Part shown: positions 41,517 through 50,119 of the stretch, one piece after another
How the letters are laid out: each line of letters starts with the position of its first letter
Numbering within the stretch: position 1 is the stretch's first letter
NCBI RefSeq assembly: GCF_011751745.2
Contig: NZ_CP061170.1
Coordinates: 3,558,164-3,622,163, forward strand
Length of the DNA stretch: 64,000 nt
Origin: Paramicrobacterium fandaimingii
GTDB lineage: Bacteria > Actinomycetota > Actinomycetes > Actinomycetales > Microbacteriaceae
Reading direction: 5' to 3'
Program-made: the position numbers and the translations under genes
The notes under the pieces: generated by a model
What the model saw: only the letters and a program-made list of their open reading frames with translations
What the model was told of the DNA's origin: nothing
Database searches by the model: none

Positions 41517-44399
41517 CTAACGAGCAGCGCGGCGCGCCATCACCGCTGCCTCCGTGCGCGTAGAGACGGCGAGCTTGCGAAGGATCGCCGAGACGTGCAC
41601 ACTCGCGGTCTTTGTGCTGATAAACAGCCGCTCGCCGATCTGCCTGTTGCTGAGCCCGTCGGCGACGAGCGCCAGCACCTGCTGCTCACGGGCGGTGAGC
41701 AGATCTGAGGCACCGGATGCCGCGGGGCCGCTGAGCCCGGCCGCGTCGGCGTAGGCGGTCACCTCCGCGAGCGTTGCCACGTGGGCGAGATTGCGTGCGA
41801 GGTGCCGGGCATCGTCCATTATCGAGGCGGCGCGACCTCTGTCGCCCGACGCCACGAGAACTCGCGCAAACTGCAGTCGGAGGAGCGGCCGCATGAGCGC
41901 CGGAACCGTCGCGTCGTCTGACGCGTCAACGGCGGCGTGCAGAACATCGATCGCCGAGGCAATCGGGGCGGCAAGTAGTCCGTCGACCACGGCTGACAGC
42001 GGTTCTGTCGCAACGTCCTCCGGCAGAGCGCGCCACGCGCCGCGCACGGTCTCGGCCGCGGCATCCACATCGTGTTCTGCTCCCGAATCACGCCAGCGAG
42101 CGATGATCGCGGATGCTTTCAGCAGAAAGTTTCGCCTGTGCAGAATGTGGCCCGATCCGCCGCGCTGATCGAGTGCCTCTGAGATGGCGCGCCACACCTC
42201 GCTCCACTCGCCCTCGGCGCTGGCGATCTCGAGGCGTATTTCGCTCGCGGCCCACCAGACCTGCAGTTCAACGCGTGCAATCGTGTCGAAGCTCGGCAGC
42301 CACTGCCCGGCAAGCCTCTTCGCCGTCTCGGTGTCACCTCGCCAGAGAAGTGCCTGCACCTGGGTTCGCTGTGAATAGCTCTGCGGCACCGTGAGGCTGC
42401 CGAGCGACAGCGTGCGGGCGATGGTTCGTTCAGCCTCGTCGATCTCTCCACGAGCGAAGAGGGGATCAACCATGTTGTGCAGAAGCATCGACCCTGAGCT
42501 GCGTTCCACGCCCAACTCGATAGCGCCCACATGTCCCGCACGCGCGACGTCTATCGCCTCGTCATATCGCCCGAGCAGGTTCAGCAGATCTGAATAGTTG
42601 ACACTGAACCGCAGGCGTGACTTCGCGTCGACGGCATCCGCTCGGGCACGCTCCATGTCGGCGAGGGCCTCCGTGACATCGCCCAGATGAGCGCGAGACA
42701 CTCCGCGCAGGTTCGCTGCAATCGATCGCTCCGCTCTCTCTCCCGCAGACGACGCCACATCGTACGCTCTCGACGCTGTCACGATTGCCTCGTGCGCCTT
42801 GCCCACAAGCATGTACCGCGCGGCAAGCATGTTCAGGATCAAGGCCCGAAGCCGCTCGTCATGCACATGTCCTGGGTTGTCGTCCTCGGCATCACCGAGC
42901 AGCGCAAGGGCATCGATCAGCAGCTCAACGGCACCGGGGCGCCCGATGTTCGCGAGGTACTGCGCCTTGTCTCGCAGCAGCCGCACGAAAAGGTCGGGTG
43001 GAACGGGGGAGCGGTCGGCCTCCTCGAGCGCCGCGTTGACAAGAGCCAGCGCCCGCTCGCCCACGCCCGCATTTCTGTGCAACGAGGCAACCGATGACAT
43101 CAATTTCACGTGCGAGAGGTCGGTTAGCTTCTCTGGGCCTTCCACGCGATCCCACAGTTCGAGTGCGAGCTCACCCAATTGCGATGCCGTCGCATAGGCG
43201 TACGACGTCTTCGCGCTCCACATGGCCGAAACGGCAGCGTCGAGGGCGCGGGGCGCGTCGCCCGCGGCGTTCCAGTGATACGCGAGCTCGTACTCACCGT
43301 CGATTTCCGGATGCTGTTCAAAGGCGCGCGCGTACGCGAGGTGCACTCGCCCCCTCTCACCGGGGAGCAGCTCGCCGTGCGCTGCCTCGCGCAAGAGCGA
43401 GTGCCGAAAGCAGTAGGCATCACGATCGACCTCGAGGATGCTCGCGTTCACCCCAGCGCGCACGGCGTCGTCGAGTGCGTCATCGCCGATGTCGACGACG
43501 TCTCTCAGAATCACATGGGGCAGCCATCCGCTCGAGGCAGAGAGCACGCGCACAATGCGCTGCGCCGTGGCATCGAGCACGTCGTACCGGGCGAGCAGCA
43601 GATCCCGCAGGGTGCCCGGCATCGTGCCGTCTATGCAGTTCGAAAGCTCTTCGACGAAGAAGGGAACTCCCTCGGTGCGATCGAAGACGCTGTCGAGAGC
43701 GTCATCGTCGAGTGAGCGCTCGCGCAGCGACTCGGCAAGGGCGCGCACCTCCTGGCGGTCAAGTCGTGTCAGCTCGACGCGCTCGAGAAGGCGAGCACGC
43801 TCGCTCTCGACAAGAAACGTGTGGGCCGGAGTTCCTCTGCCAACGTCTTCACTGCGAACACTCGCGACGATGAGAAGTCGCGCGTTCGAAATGGCGCGCA
43901 TCAAGAAGCGCAGCATTGTCAGCGTCGAGTCGTCTGCCCAATGCAGGTCTTCGATCATCACGACAAGCGGCGCTCTGGCGGCGTAGGCCTCGAGCAGCAC
44001 AGCGATGGCATCGTGAAGTCGGCTGGCGCTCACCTCGCTCCAGTCGACGGATCCGTCACCCAGCTCGGGCAGCAGAAGCAGAAGCGCATCGCGCCCCGGC
44101 CCGACCACGTCGCGCGCGGCCTCGGCACCCATGTCTGCGACAATCGCGCGCAGCACGCCGACGATCGGTGCGTAAGGAACCGGCGTCGCACCGTAGTCGA
44201 TGCACTGCCCGACGGCTACATTCGCCGTGGTGCGTGCGCGCTCGCGAAACTCCCGAAGCAGTCGTGTCTTGCCGATTCCAGCTTCGCCCGCCACCAGCAC
44301 AGCCTGTGGACTCCCCGCAACGCTTCGCTCGAAGGCCGACCCCAGCGTTCGCAGCTCGGCATCGCGTCCGACCATCGTGGCGCGCACAGGTGTGACCAT
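41517..44399 (-). CDS. Large ATP-binding LuxR-family regulator (LAL type)
   Basis: 960 residues. An N-terminal AAA/NACHT-like ATPase begins at MVGRDAELRTLGSAF, with Walker A GEAGIGKTRLLREF and a Walker B-like LVVMIEDLHWADD. The long middle part is helical and TPR-like. The C-terminus is a LuxR/NarL HTH (LTAREQQVLALVADGLSN, then RQIGERLFISTKTASVHVS). Such LAL proteins bind a signal through the repeat region and activate transcription. A longer frame to 44537 is not supported; no ribosome site is seen, so the mRNA may be leaderless. An 85-residue unknown protein gene lies 37 bp upstream. Confidence 0.88.
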   Translation of the reverse strand: MVTPVRATMVGRDAELRTLGSAFERSVAGSPQAVLVAGEAGIGKTRLLREFRERARTTANVAVGQCIDYGATPVPYAPIVGVLRAIVADMGAEAARDVVGPGRDALLLLLPELGDGSVDWSEVSASRLHDAIAVLLEAYAARAPLVVMIEDLHWADDSTLTMLRFLMRAISNARLLIVASVRSEDVGRGTPAHTFLVESERARLLERVELTRLDRQEVRALAESLRERSLDDDALDSVFDRTEGVPFFVEELSNCIDGTMPGTLRDLLLARYDVLDATAQRIVRVLSASSGWLPHVILRDVVDIGDDALDDAVRAGVNASILEVDRDAYCFRHSLLREAAHGELLPGERGRVHLAYARAFEQHPEIDGEYELAYHWNAAGDAPRALDAAVSAMWSAKTSYAYATASQLGELALELWDRVEGPEKLTDLSHVKLMSSVASLHRNAGVGERALALVNAALEEADRSPVPPDLFVRLLRDKAQYLANIGRPGAVELLIDALALLGDAEDDNPGHVHDERLRALILNMLAARYMLVGKAHEAIVTASRAYDVASSAGERAERSIAANLRGVSRAHLGDVTEALADMERARADAVDAKSRLRFSVNYSDLLNLLGRYDEAIDVARAGHVGAIELGVERSSGSMLLHNMVDPLFARGEIDEAERTIARTLSLGSLTVPQSYSQRTQVQALLWRGDTETAKRLAGQWLPSFDTIARVELQVWWAASEIRLEIASAEGEWSEVWRAISEALDQRGGSGHILHRRNFLLKASAIIARWRDSGAEHDVDAAAETVRGAWRALPEDVATEPLSAVVDGLLAAPIASAIDVLHAAVDASDDATVPALMRPLLRLQFARVLVASGDRGRAASIMDDARHLARNLAHVATLAEVTAYADAAGLSGPAASGASDLLTAREQQVLALVADGLSNRQIGERLFISTKTASVHVSAILRKLAVSTRTEAAVMARRAAR

Positions 44400-44436
44400 G
44401 TCACCATGGTGCCACGGCGCACCGACACCGACACTG

Positions 44437-44694
44437 TCAGGCGGTAGCATCCATGCCCGGCTCTGTCCGTGTGTTGGCACCAGCCGTTGTCGCCGCCACC
44501 CGCAGGCGGCTGGCATCGCGGCGCCGCTGGGCGACACCTCTCAGCCAGGTTACGCCGCGTGAAAACAGCGAGACGTACGGCACAATCTGCTCGGGACTGA
44601 GCTCTGCAGCGCGCCGGTACTCTGCCGCGTGCTCCAGCGCACGCTCGTGCTGACGGTATTCGATTTCGTAGTACAGCTCCGGCGATGCGTTCAT
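44437..44694 (-). CDS. Small unknown protein upstream of the LAL regulator
   Basis: 85 residues, MNASPELYYEIEYRQHERAL and onward, rich in Arg, Ala and Glu, probably helical, without signal peptide or membrane helix. The segment PEQIVPYVSLFSRGVTWLRG is the most hydrophobic part. Only 37 bp separate its stop from the LAL regulator, on the same strand, so cotranscription is likely. I do not recognise a family. Confidence 0.6.
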   Translation of the reverse strand: MNASPELYYEIEYRQHERALEHAAEYRRAAELSPEQIVPYVSLFSRGVTWLRGVAQRRRDASRLRVAATTAGANTRTEPGMDATA

Positions 44695-44793
44695 CGTTCC
44701 CACTCCCGATATCTCGTTCGATACCTCAAGAGTGCGAGCTAAGGTAGGCACGCCTCATCGGGCAGGTGCCTTATCTTGTGCGCGCGCTGCGCC

Positions 44794-46320
44794 TTAGTGA
44801 CCGGGAAGTGTCAGGATGCCGTCGTCAACGAGGTCACGCACGCGGGGGAGCAGCTGCCTCTGCAGCCCCGGCTCGTCGACATCGAGCAGCTGAGAAAGTG
44901 CACCGATGATCGCGCCGACCGCGAGCTCGCCGTCACACGCTCCGATCAACGCGGCGAGCGCTGTGTCGAGGGGTACGCTGCGGCCGAAACCGCCACCCTG
45001 GCGCAGAATGATCGCGGTCGGGTCGTCACTGCCCGGCCAGTAGTGCTGCTCGAATGTGATGTCTCCGGTGACCACAAGCGTCGCGCCTGTGAGCGCCTCA
45101 TCCGTCAGATGACTCTGCGCGTCGTGTGCGGCAACACACGCAGCAATGTGCACCCCCAGCCCGGCTTCGTTGTGTCCCTGTGCAGACAGTAACCGTTCAT
45201 GACGGTTCCAGGGAATGGATGCTGTGTCGCGCCGCCGCAGATAGACATAGCCGAAACCGACCGAGCGCACCCCGCGCTGCTCGAAGTCGTCGAGCCATGC
45301 CGCATACAGCTCGTCGAAGCGTTCCGTGCCTTCACGCGTTCCACCGTCGCGAATCCAGGTCTCGGCATACTCGTCCGGAGACTGCACTTCGCGCTCAATC
45401 ACCCAGGAGTCGAGCGTGCCAGCGGCATCCTCCCTCAGCCAGGCGCCCACACGATCGCGCCCGGACGTTCCGGCGTGGTACTCCCAGTTCGCCAGCATCT
45501 GAACCGTGCCGCCCAGCGTGAGATGGCGGGCGGCGCCCACAATGACAGACCGAACGATCTCGTCGCCGACAAGGCCGCCGTCACGGTATTCGTATGCCGG
45601 AACACCGGGCCGCCGCGGCGTGATCACAAACGGCGGATTGCTGACGATCTGGTCGAACCACTCACCCGCAACGGGCTCGAAGAGGCTCCCGAGCCGAAAT
45701 TCAATGTTCGTCACCGCGTTGAGCTCGGCATTCAGCTGCGCCATCGCGAGAGCGCGCCGCGAAATGTCTGTGGCGACAACTCGCTGAGCATGGCGCGACG
45801 CGTGCAGGGCCTGGATGCCGCATCCCGTCCCGATATCGAGGACACTGTCGACCGGTCTCTGCACCATGAGCCCCGCGAGCGACAGCGAGGCCCCTCCAAC
45901 GCCGAGCACGTGATCTTCGGCGAGCGCGCCCGGGCGGGCGAGCTCGCCGAGATCCGACACGATCCACCAGCTGCACGCACCATCCGCGTCGACAAAGCTG
46001 TATGGCCGCAGATCCCTCAGCGGACGGATGCGGTCGCCCGCCGCGGTCACCAGCTCGAGCTCCTCCGCACCCTCGATTCCCAGCGTCGGCACGGCCCTGT
46101 CGAACTCGGCGCGTGACACGTCGCTGCCTAACACGAAAAGCCGCGCAAGCGTCGCCGCGGGTGTCGCCGGCTGCCGCGCAAGCTGACGCAGGGCGGGAAC
46201 GCGCTGGTTGCGGTGCAGCGCCGCCTCGGCCTCGTCGCCCCACAACGCCGTGAGCGTTGATACCGAGTACGCGGCGGACGTCAGGTCGAGTCTCAGTCGC
46301 TGAGCGAGCGTGTCTGTCAC
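44794..46320 (-). CDS. Class I SAM-dependent methyltransferase with N-terminal extension
   Basis: 508 residues. An N-terminal part of about 160 residues (LTALWGDEAEAALHRNQRVP, then LARLFVLGSDVSRAEF) precedes a class I methyltransferase domain: motif I SVLDIGTGCGIQALHASRHA, NAELNAVTNIEFRLGS and the NPPF motif in IVSNPPFVITPRRPG, which is typical of enzymes that methylate amino groups of Gln or of nucleic acid bases (PrmC/HemK, RsmC class). The last 170 residues are a separate C-terminal domain. Members in actinobacteria are annotated simply as methyltransferases; the target is not known. It stands alone, 66 bp from the next minus-strand gene. Confidence 0.85.
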   Translation of the reverse strand: MTDTLAQRLRLDLTSAAYSVSTLTALWGDEAEAALHRNQRVPALRQLARQPATPAATLARLFVLGSDVSRAEFDRAVPTLGIEGAEELELVTAAGDRIRPLRDLRPYSFVDADGACSWWIVSDLGELARPGALAEDHVLGVGGASLSLAGLMVQRPVDSVLDIGTGCGIQALHASRHAQRVVATDISRRALAMAQLNAELNAVTNIEFRLGSLFEPVAGEWFDQIVSNPPFVITPRRPGVPAYEYRDGGLVGDEIVRSVIVGAARHLTLGGTVQMLANWEYHAGTSGRDRVGAWLREDAAGTLDSWVIEREVQSPDEYAETWIRDGGTREGTERFDELYAAWLDDFEQRGVRSVGFGYVYLRRRDTASIPWNRHERLLSAQGHNEAGLGVHIAACVAAHDAQSHLTDEALTGATLVVTGDITFEQHYWPGSDDPTAIILRQGGGFGRSVPLDTALAALIGACDGELAVGAIIGALSQLLDVDEPGLQRQLLPRVRDLVDDGILTLPGH

Positions 46321-46385
46321 CTGACCATTCTCTCAGCAGGCATCCTGCGCGCGTGCACCCGACGTGCTGAAACCTGCCTGGCCGG

Positions 46386-46820
46386 TTACGACGCCTCAAG
46401 GTGGCCTTCGTAGTCGTCTGGCGCGAACCAGCGCACACCGGTTCGATGGCTGATCAGCTGCGCACGCACGCGAATCCCCCTGTCGCGAGCCGCCCGCGCC
46501 ATCGAGCTTGCCCACACGCGATCGGGCAGCGTTACCGTCGATCCCGTCGGGCGCTCCCACACCAGAATCACCTCGGCGGCCCCGATCTCGTCCATAATCA
46601 CGCGCAATCCTTCGATGCTGTGCTCGGTCGCGGCCTCGTCCGGCACGAGCGGCGCCCCGTCAACGGGAACGATCATCGGCAGCTGCACGCCGTTCTCGTC
46701 GAGAAAGAGGATCCACCACTTTCTCTTGATGGCCCGCCCGATGAGATCTGCCACCCTGTCTTCAATCTGCTCGTCGCTCACGAGTGGCCTGCGAGCGGCT
46801 TCTTCTGCACTGATTGTCAT
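46386..46820 (-). CDS. Conserved hypothetical protein
   Basis: 144 residues. Two blocks stand out: VADLIGRAIKRKWWILFLDENGVQ, shown as IGRAIKRKWWILFLDENG, and LRVIMDEIGAAEVILVWERP, an alpha/beta pattern with alternating hydrophobic strands and a TVTLPDRVWASSMARAARDRG helix region. No signal peptide or membrane helix. I recognise it as an actinobacterial protein of unknown function that often sits near replication/repair genes, but no motif gives a role. Start ATG 46820 is chosen; an extension to 46895 has no similar support. Confidence 0.6.
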   Translation of the reverse strand: MTISAEEAARRPLVSDEQIEDRVADLIGRAIKRKWWILFLDENGVQLPMIVPVDGAPLVPDEAATEHSIEGLRVIMDEIGAAEVILVWERPTGSTVTLPDRVWASSMARAARDRGIRVRAQLISHRTGVRWFAPDDYEGHLEAS

Positions 46821-47007
46821 ACGACGATGGTGCCCGGATGCTGCGGCCCCACGCGCCTCACGGGAGCTGCCTGTGTACACAGCGGCGTTCTCCACAGCCT
46901 CGCTGTCGCGTGCGCGTCATCCGCCCACAGGCGCAGCGCGGCGCGCTGTTCTCCACAGCTTCGACCGCGCCAGCCATGTTGTCAGTTGCATCTGATTTGC
47001 TGGGGGA

Positions 47008-49119
47008 GTGACTGACAGCACCCGCACAGCGGCACGTGAAAGCCTCCGAACCCTCGTCGGCCGCGATGACGCCGACTTTCACGAGGGGCAGTTCGAAGCG
47101 ATCTCCGCACTCGTCGACGACCGCGAGCACACACTCGTCGTGCAGCGCACCGGCTGGGGAAAATCTGCCGTGTACTTCGTCGCGACGCTTCTTCTGCGTC
47201 GCGCAGGTGCCGGCCCGACGCTGCTGGTCTCACCGCTTCTCGCGCTCATGCGCGACCAGATCGCCGCCGCCGCGCGCGCCGGCGTGCGCGCAGCATCCAT
47301 CAGCTCGGCAAACGCACACGAGTGGGGCGACGTGCTCGCCGCGCTCCAGCGCGACGAGATCGATGTTCTGCTCGTCTCGCCCGAGCGACTGAACAACCCG
47401 TCATTCCGCGACGAGCAGCTACCGCAGCTCGTCGATCGCACGGGACTCCTTGTCGTCGACGAGGCACACTGCATCTCAGACTGGGGCCACGACTTCCGCC
47501 CCGACTACCGTCGGCTGCGCGATCTCGTCGCCCGCATGCCGGCGAACGTTCCCGTGCTTGCCACAACGGCCACAGCAAACAAGCGCGTCGTCATCGACGT
47601 CCAAGAGCAGCTGAGCGCAGGCGCACAGCCGGTCACAACGATCAGAGGGCCTCTCGCCCGCCGATCGCTGCGTCTCGGCGCGCTTCGGCTTCCCGACAAC
47701 GCGGCGCGACTCGCGTGGCTTCTCAGCCACCTCGGCGATCTCTCCGGAAGCGGCATCATCTACGCGCTCACCGTGTCGGCGGCGGAAGACACCGCGCAGC
47801 TGCTGCGCGAGGCGGGCCACAACGTTCTTGCCTACACGGGCCGCACCGATCCGGCCGAACGCGAGCGGGCCGAAGCGGCTCTCAAAGAGAACGAGGTGAA
47901 GGCCCTTGTCGCGACGAGCGCCCTCGGCATGGGGTTCGACAAACCCGACCTCGGCTTCGTCGTTCACCTCGGCGCACCGTCATCGCCGGTTGCCTACTAC
48001 CAGCAGGTGGGCCGGGCGGGCCGTGCAACGGAGCATGCCGACGTGCTGCTTCTGCCCGGTGAGGAAGATCGCGCGATCTGGCGCTATTTTGCGACAGCAT
48101 CCATGCCCGATGAGCAGTCGGCGACGGCCGTGCTCTCCGCACTTGGCGAATCAGATCGCCCGCTATCCACCCCAGGCCTCGAGTCACGCGTCGATCTCAA
48201 GCGCAGCGCGCTCGAACTGCTGCTGAAGGTGCTCGACGTCGACGGTGCCGTTCAGCGTGTGCAGGGCGGCTGGTTGTCGACGGGCCAGCCATGGCAATAC
48301 GACAGGAAGCGCTACGAGCGCATCGCCGCCGAGCGCACGGCCGAGCAGAACGCCATGATCGAGTACGAGGCTGGCAACGAGTGCCGCATGGCGTTTCTGC
48401 AACGTCAGCTCGACGATGACACGGCTCTTGCGTGCGGGCGCTGCGACGTCTGCGCTGGAGCCTGGTACCCGGTCGATGCCGCAGACTCGGCGCGGGATGC
48501 CGCGGCAAGGAGCCTCACCCGTGTCGGCGTGGTCATCGAACCTCGAGCTCAGTGGCCCACCGGTTCCGCCCAGGTGGGGCTTCCGGTCACGGGGCGCATC
48601 GCCGCAGAACAGCGGCTCGAGCCAGGCCGTGCCCTTGCACGTCTCACTGACCTCGGCTGGGGAGGGCGGCTGCGCGAGATCTTCGCGCCGAACGCCCCAG
48701 ACGACGCCGTGGACCGGGCACTTCTCGACGCGTGTGTGCGCGTACTTGCCGACTGGGGATGGAACGAGCGGCCCAGCGCCATCGTCTCCGTGCCGTCGCT
48801 CAGCCGTCCTCAGCTCGTCGACTCCCTCGCCGCGGGGCTGTCGTCAATCGGCCGAATTCCCTACCTCGGGGCGCTCGATGTCGAGTCCACGACGTCCGCA
48901 TCCGACAGCATGAACAGCGTTTTTCGGCTCGCATCTGTGTGGGGACGGTTTCACATCGGCCCCGAGCTGGCGCAGGGTCTTGCGGCACACGCGGGTTCGC
49001 CGATTCTGCTCGTCGATGACCGTTCTGACAGCAGATGGACACTCACCGTCGCGGGGCAGACACTGCTTTCCGGCGGTGCCGGCTCCGTTTTGCCGTTTGC
49101 TCTCGCCCTCCAGGCGTAG
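47008..49119 (+). CDS. RecQ-family ATP-dependent DNA helicase with atypical C-terminus
   Basis: 703 residues. Helicase motifs: [13 protein letters not shown] (Walker A), Ia [34 protein letters not shown] (DEAH), [12 protein letters not shown], then [35 protein letters not shown] and QQVGRAGR (motif VI). Next comes a zinc-binding cysteine set (CRMAFLQRQ, then CGRCDVC), typical for RecQ. There is no HRDC domain; the last part contains [20 protein letters not shown], which looks like a decayed phosphoribosyltransferase PRPP loop. Start is GTG 47008 with GGGGGA only a base away, a poor spacing. Function: 3'-5' DNA unwinding in repair. Confidence 0.88.
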   Translation: MTDSTRTAARESLRTLVGRDDADFHEGQFEAISALVDDREHTLVVQRTGWGKSAVYFVATLLLRRAGAGPTLLVSPLLALMRDQIAAAARAGVRAASISSANAHEWGDVLAALQRDEIDVLLVSPERLNNPSFRDEQLPQLVDRTGLLVVDEAHCISDWGHDFRPDYRRLRDLVARMPANVPVLATTATANKRVVIDVQEQLSAGAQPVTTIRGPLARRSLRLGALRLPDNAARLAWLLSHLGDLSGSGIIYALTVSAAEDTAQLLREAGHNVLAYTGRTDPAERERAEAALKENEVKALVATSALGMGFDKPDLGFVVHLGAPSSPVAYYQQVGRAGRATEHADVLLLPGEEDRAIWRYFATASMPDEQSATAVLSALGESDRPLSTPGLESRVDLKRSALELLLKVLDVDGAVQRVQGGWLSTGQPWQYDRKRYERIAAERTAEQNAMIEYEAGNECRMAFLQRQLDDDTALACGRCDVCAGAWYPVDAADSARDAAARSLTRVGVVIEPRAQWPTGSAQVGLPVTGRIAAEQRLEPGRALARLTDLGWGGRLREIFAPNAPDDAVDRALLDACVRVLADWGWNERPSAIVSVPSLSRPQLVDSLAAGLSSIGRIPYLGALDVESTTSASDSMNSVFRLASVWGRFHIGPELAQGLAAHAGSPILLVDDRSDSRWTLTVAGQTLLSGGAGSVLPFALALQA

Positions 49120-49158
49120 CGCACCCGGTGACGCGCGCCGTCAGGTCACGCAGCCTGG

Positions 49159-49542
49159 TCAGCCGTGCGTTTCGGCTTTGCGTGCGCAGTCAATGCAGAG
49201 TGTTGCGTAGGGCCTGGCCTCAAGTCGCGGGCGGCCGATGGCGTTGCCACACGATTCGCACGTGCCGAACTCTTTGTTCTTAATCCGCTCGAGAGCGGCA
49301 TCGAGCTCTCGAAGCTCGTTCTCGCCTTCGGTCTGCAGTCCCGTGAGTTTCGACCACTCGTCCGACATCGTGGGGCCTTCGGGGTCGTGCTCGTCATCAT
49401 TCGTACCTTCACCGAGTGATTCGCGCACCTCTTCCAGCGCCTCATCATTCGACGTCATGAGGTGCACGAGTTCATCTTTGCGACGGTGCAGAACATCGGC
49501 AAAGTGCTCAAGTGTGTTGTCGCTCAATCGTGAAGTGGCCAT
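49159..49542 (-). CDS. DksA/TraR-type zinc finger protein
   Basis: 127 residues: an N-terminal coiled-coil region (LHRRKDELVHLMTSNDEALE, then ENELRELDAALERIKN) and a C4 zinc finger made of CESCG and CIDC with YATL in between. It resembles DksA-like RNA-polymerase-binding proteins and the actinobacterial DksA/TraR relatives, which modulate transcription initiation. The acidic tip residues of DksA are not obvious, so function through the secondary channel is only suggested. Start ATG 49542 is chosen; MSRWSM upstream is a possible extension. No ribosome site is clear. Confidence 0.82.
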   Translation of the reverse strand: MATSRLSDNTLEHFADVLHRRKDELVHLMTSNDEALEEVRESLGEGTNDDEHDPEGPTMSDEWSKLTGLQTEGENELRELDAALERIKNKEFGTCESCGNAIGRPRLEARPYATLCIDCARKAETHG

Positions 49543-49658
49543 AGACCATCGTGACATACTGTCGCCAAATCACACGGAACCGCGCGAACCCCAAGTGGCA
49601 CCCACTGTTGAAGTCGTAGGCTGGAAAGGCAGATCGATACGACCGAAAGCGAGGCGAC

Positions 49659-50048
49659 ATGAGTGAGTCACTCGCCCGTTTGCGCGCAGACGCGCGTCTC
49701 GAGCTTGATGTGCTCATTGAACGTCGATCGCGCGCCGGCGAAGACCCGTGGGATTTTCTTCAGTTTCTCCCCACCGTCGACCAGCTCGTCGTTCGGGCGC
49801 TCCGCGACGACGAGCTCGACCGCACAGGAAAGACCGCCGAGTTTCTGCTCGCGCGACTTGGCGAGAAGACACAGCGCCCGGATGCCGCACGGCTCCGCAT
49901 CGAGGCGGATCGCCTTGAGTATGGAATTCTGCGTGAGATCGCGCATCGGCACCCCGAGCTCACACGTGCCGTGTGGACGCTCGCTGGCGACCTCGACCAC
50001 GCGCAGATCTCGCCTGCAGAACCCGCCACGCGTCGCGGCGAGGAGTAG
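49659..50048 (+). CDS. Unknown protein
   Basis: 129 residues, MSESLARLRADARLELDVLI and onward, highly charged and helical; a possible low-complexity Arg-rich tail follows HRHPELTRAVWTLAGDLD. GAGGCGAC is 4-5 nt ahead of ATG 49659, fair for a ribosome site. It is divergent from the DksA-like gene (116 bp) and 71 bp before the DUF6049 gene on the same strand. I do not recognise a family. Confidence 0.55.
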   Translation: MSESLARLRADARLELDVLIERRSRAGEDPWDFLQFLPTVDQLVVRALRDDELDRTGKTAEFLLARLGEKTQRPDAARLRIEADRLEYGILREIAHRHPELTRAVWTLAGDLDHAQISPAEPATRRGEE

Positions 50049-50119
50049 GGCGCTCCGACCGTACTCAGGCAAGGTGAGCCTCGTACATCGTAGAATCGGC
50101 TGAGCCCTCGCCCGTCGCG

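Noticed and set aside
44725..44765. Possible iron-box (IdeR/DtxR-like) around CTAAGGTAGGCACGCC
   Set aside because: It is one base short of the 19-bp consensus and the right half does not pair well; nearby genes are not iron-related.
46880..46975. Two TTCTCCACAGC words upstream of the RecQ-like gene as DnaA boxes
   Set aside because: Each has a mismatch to TTATCCACA, and similar words occur elsewhere (8313, 60658), so no function is claimed.
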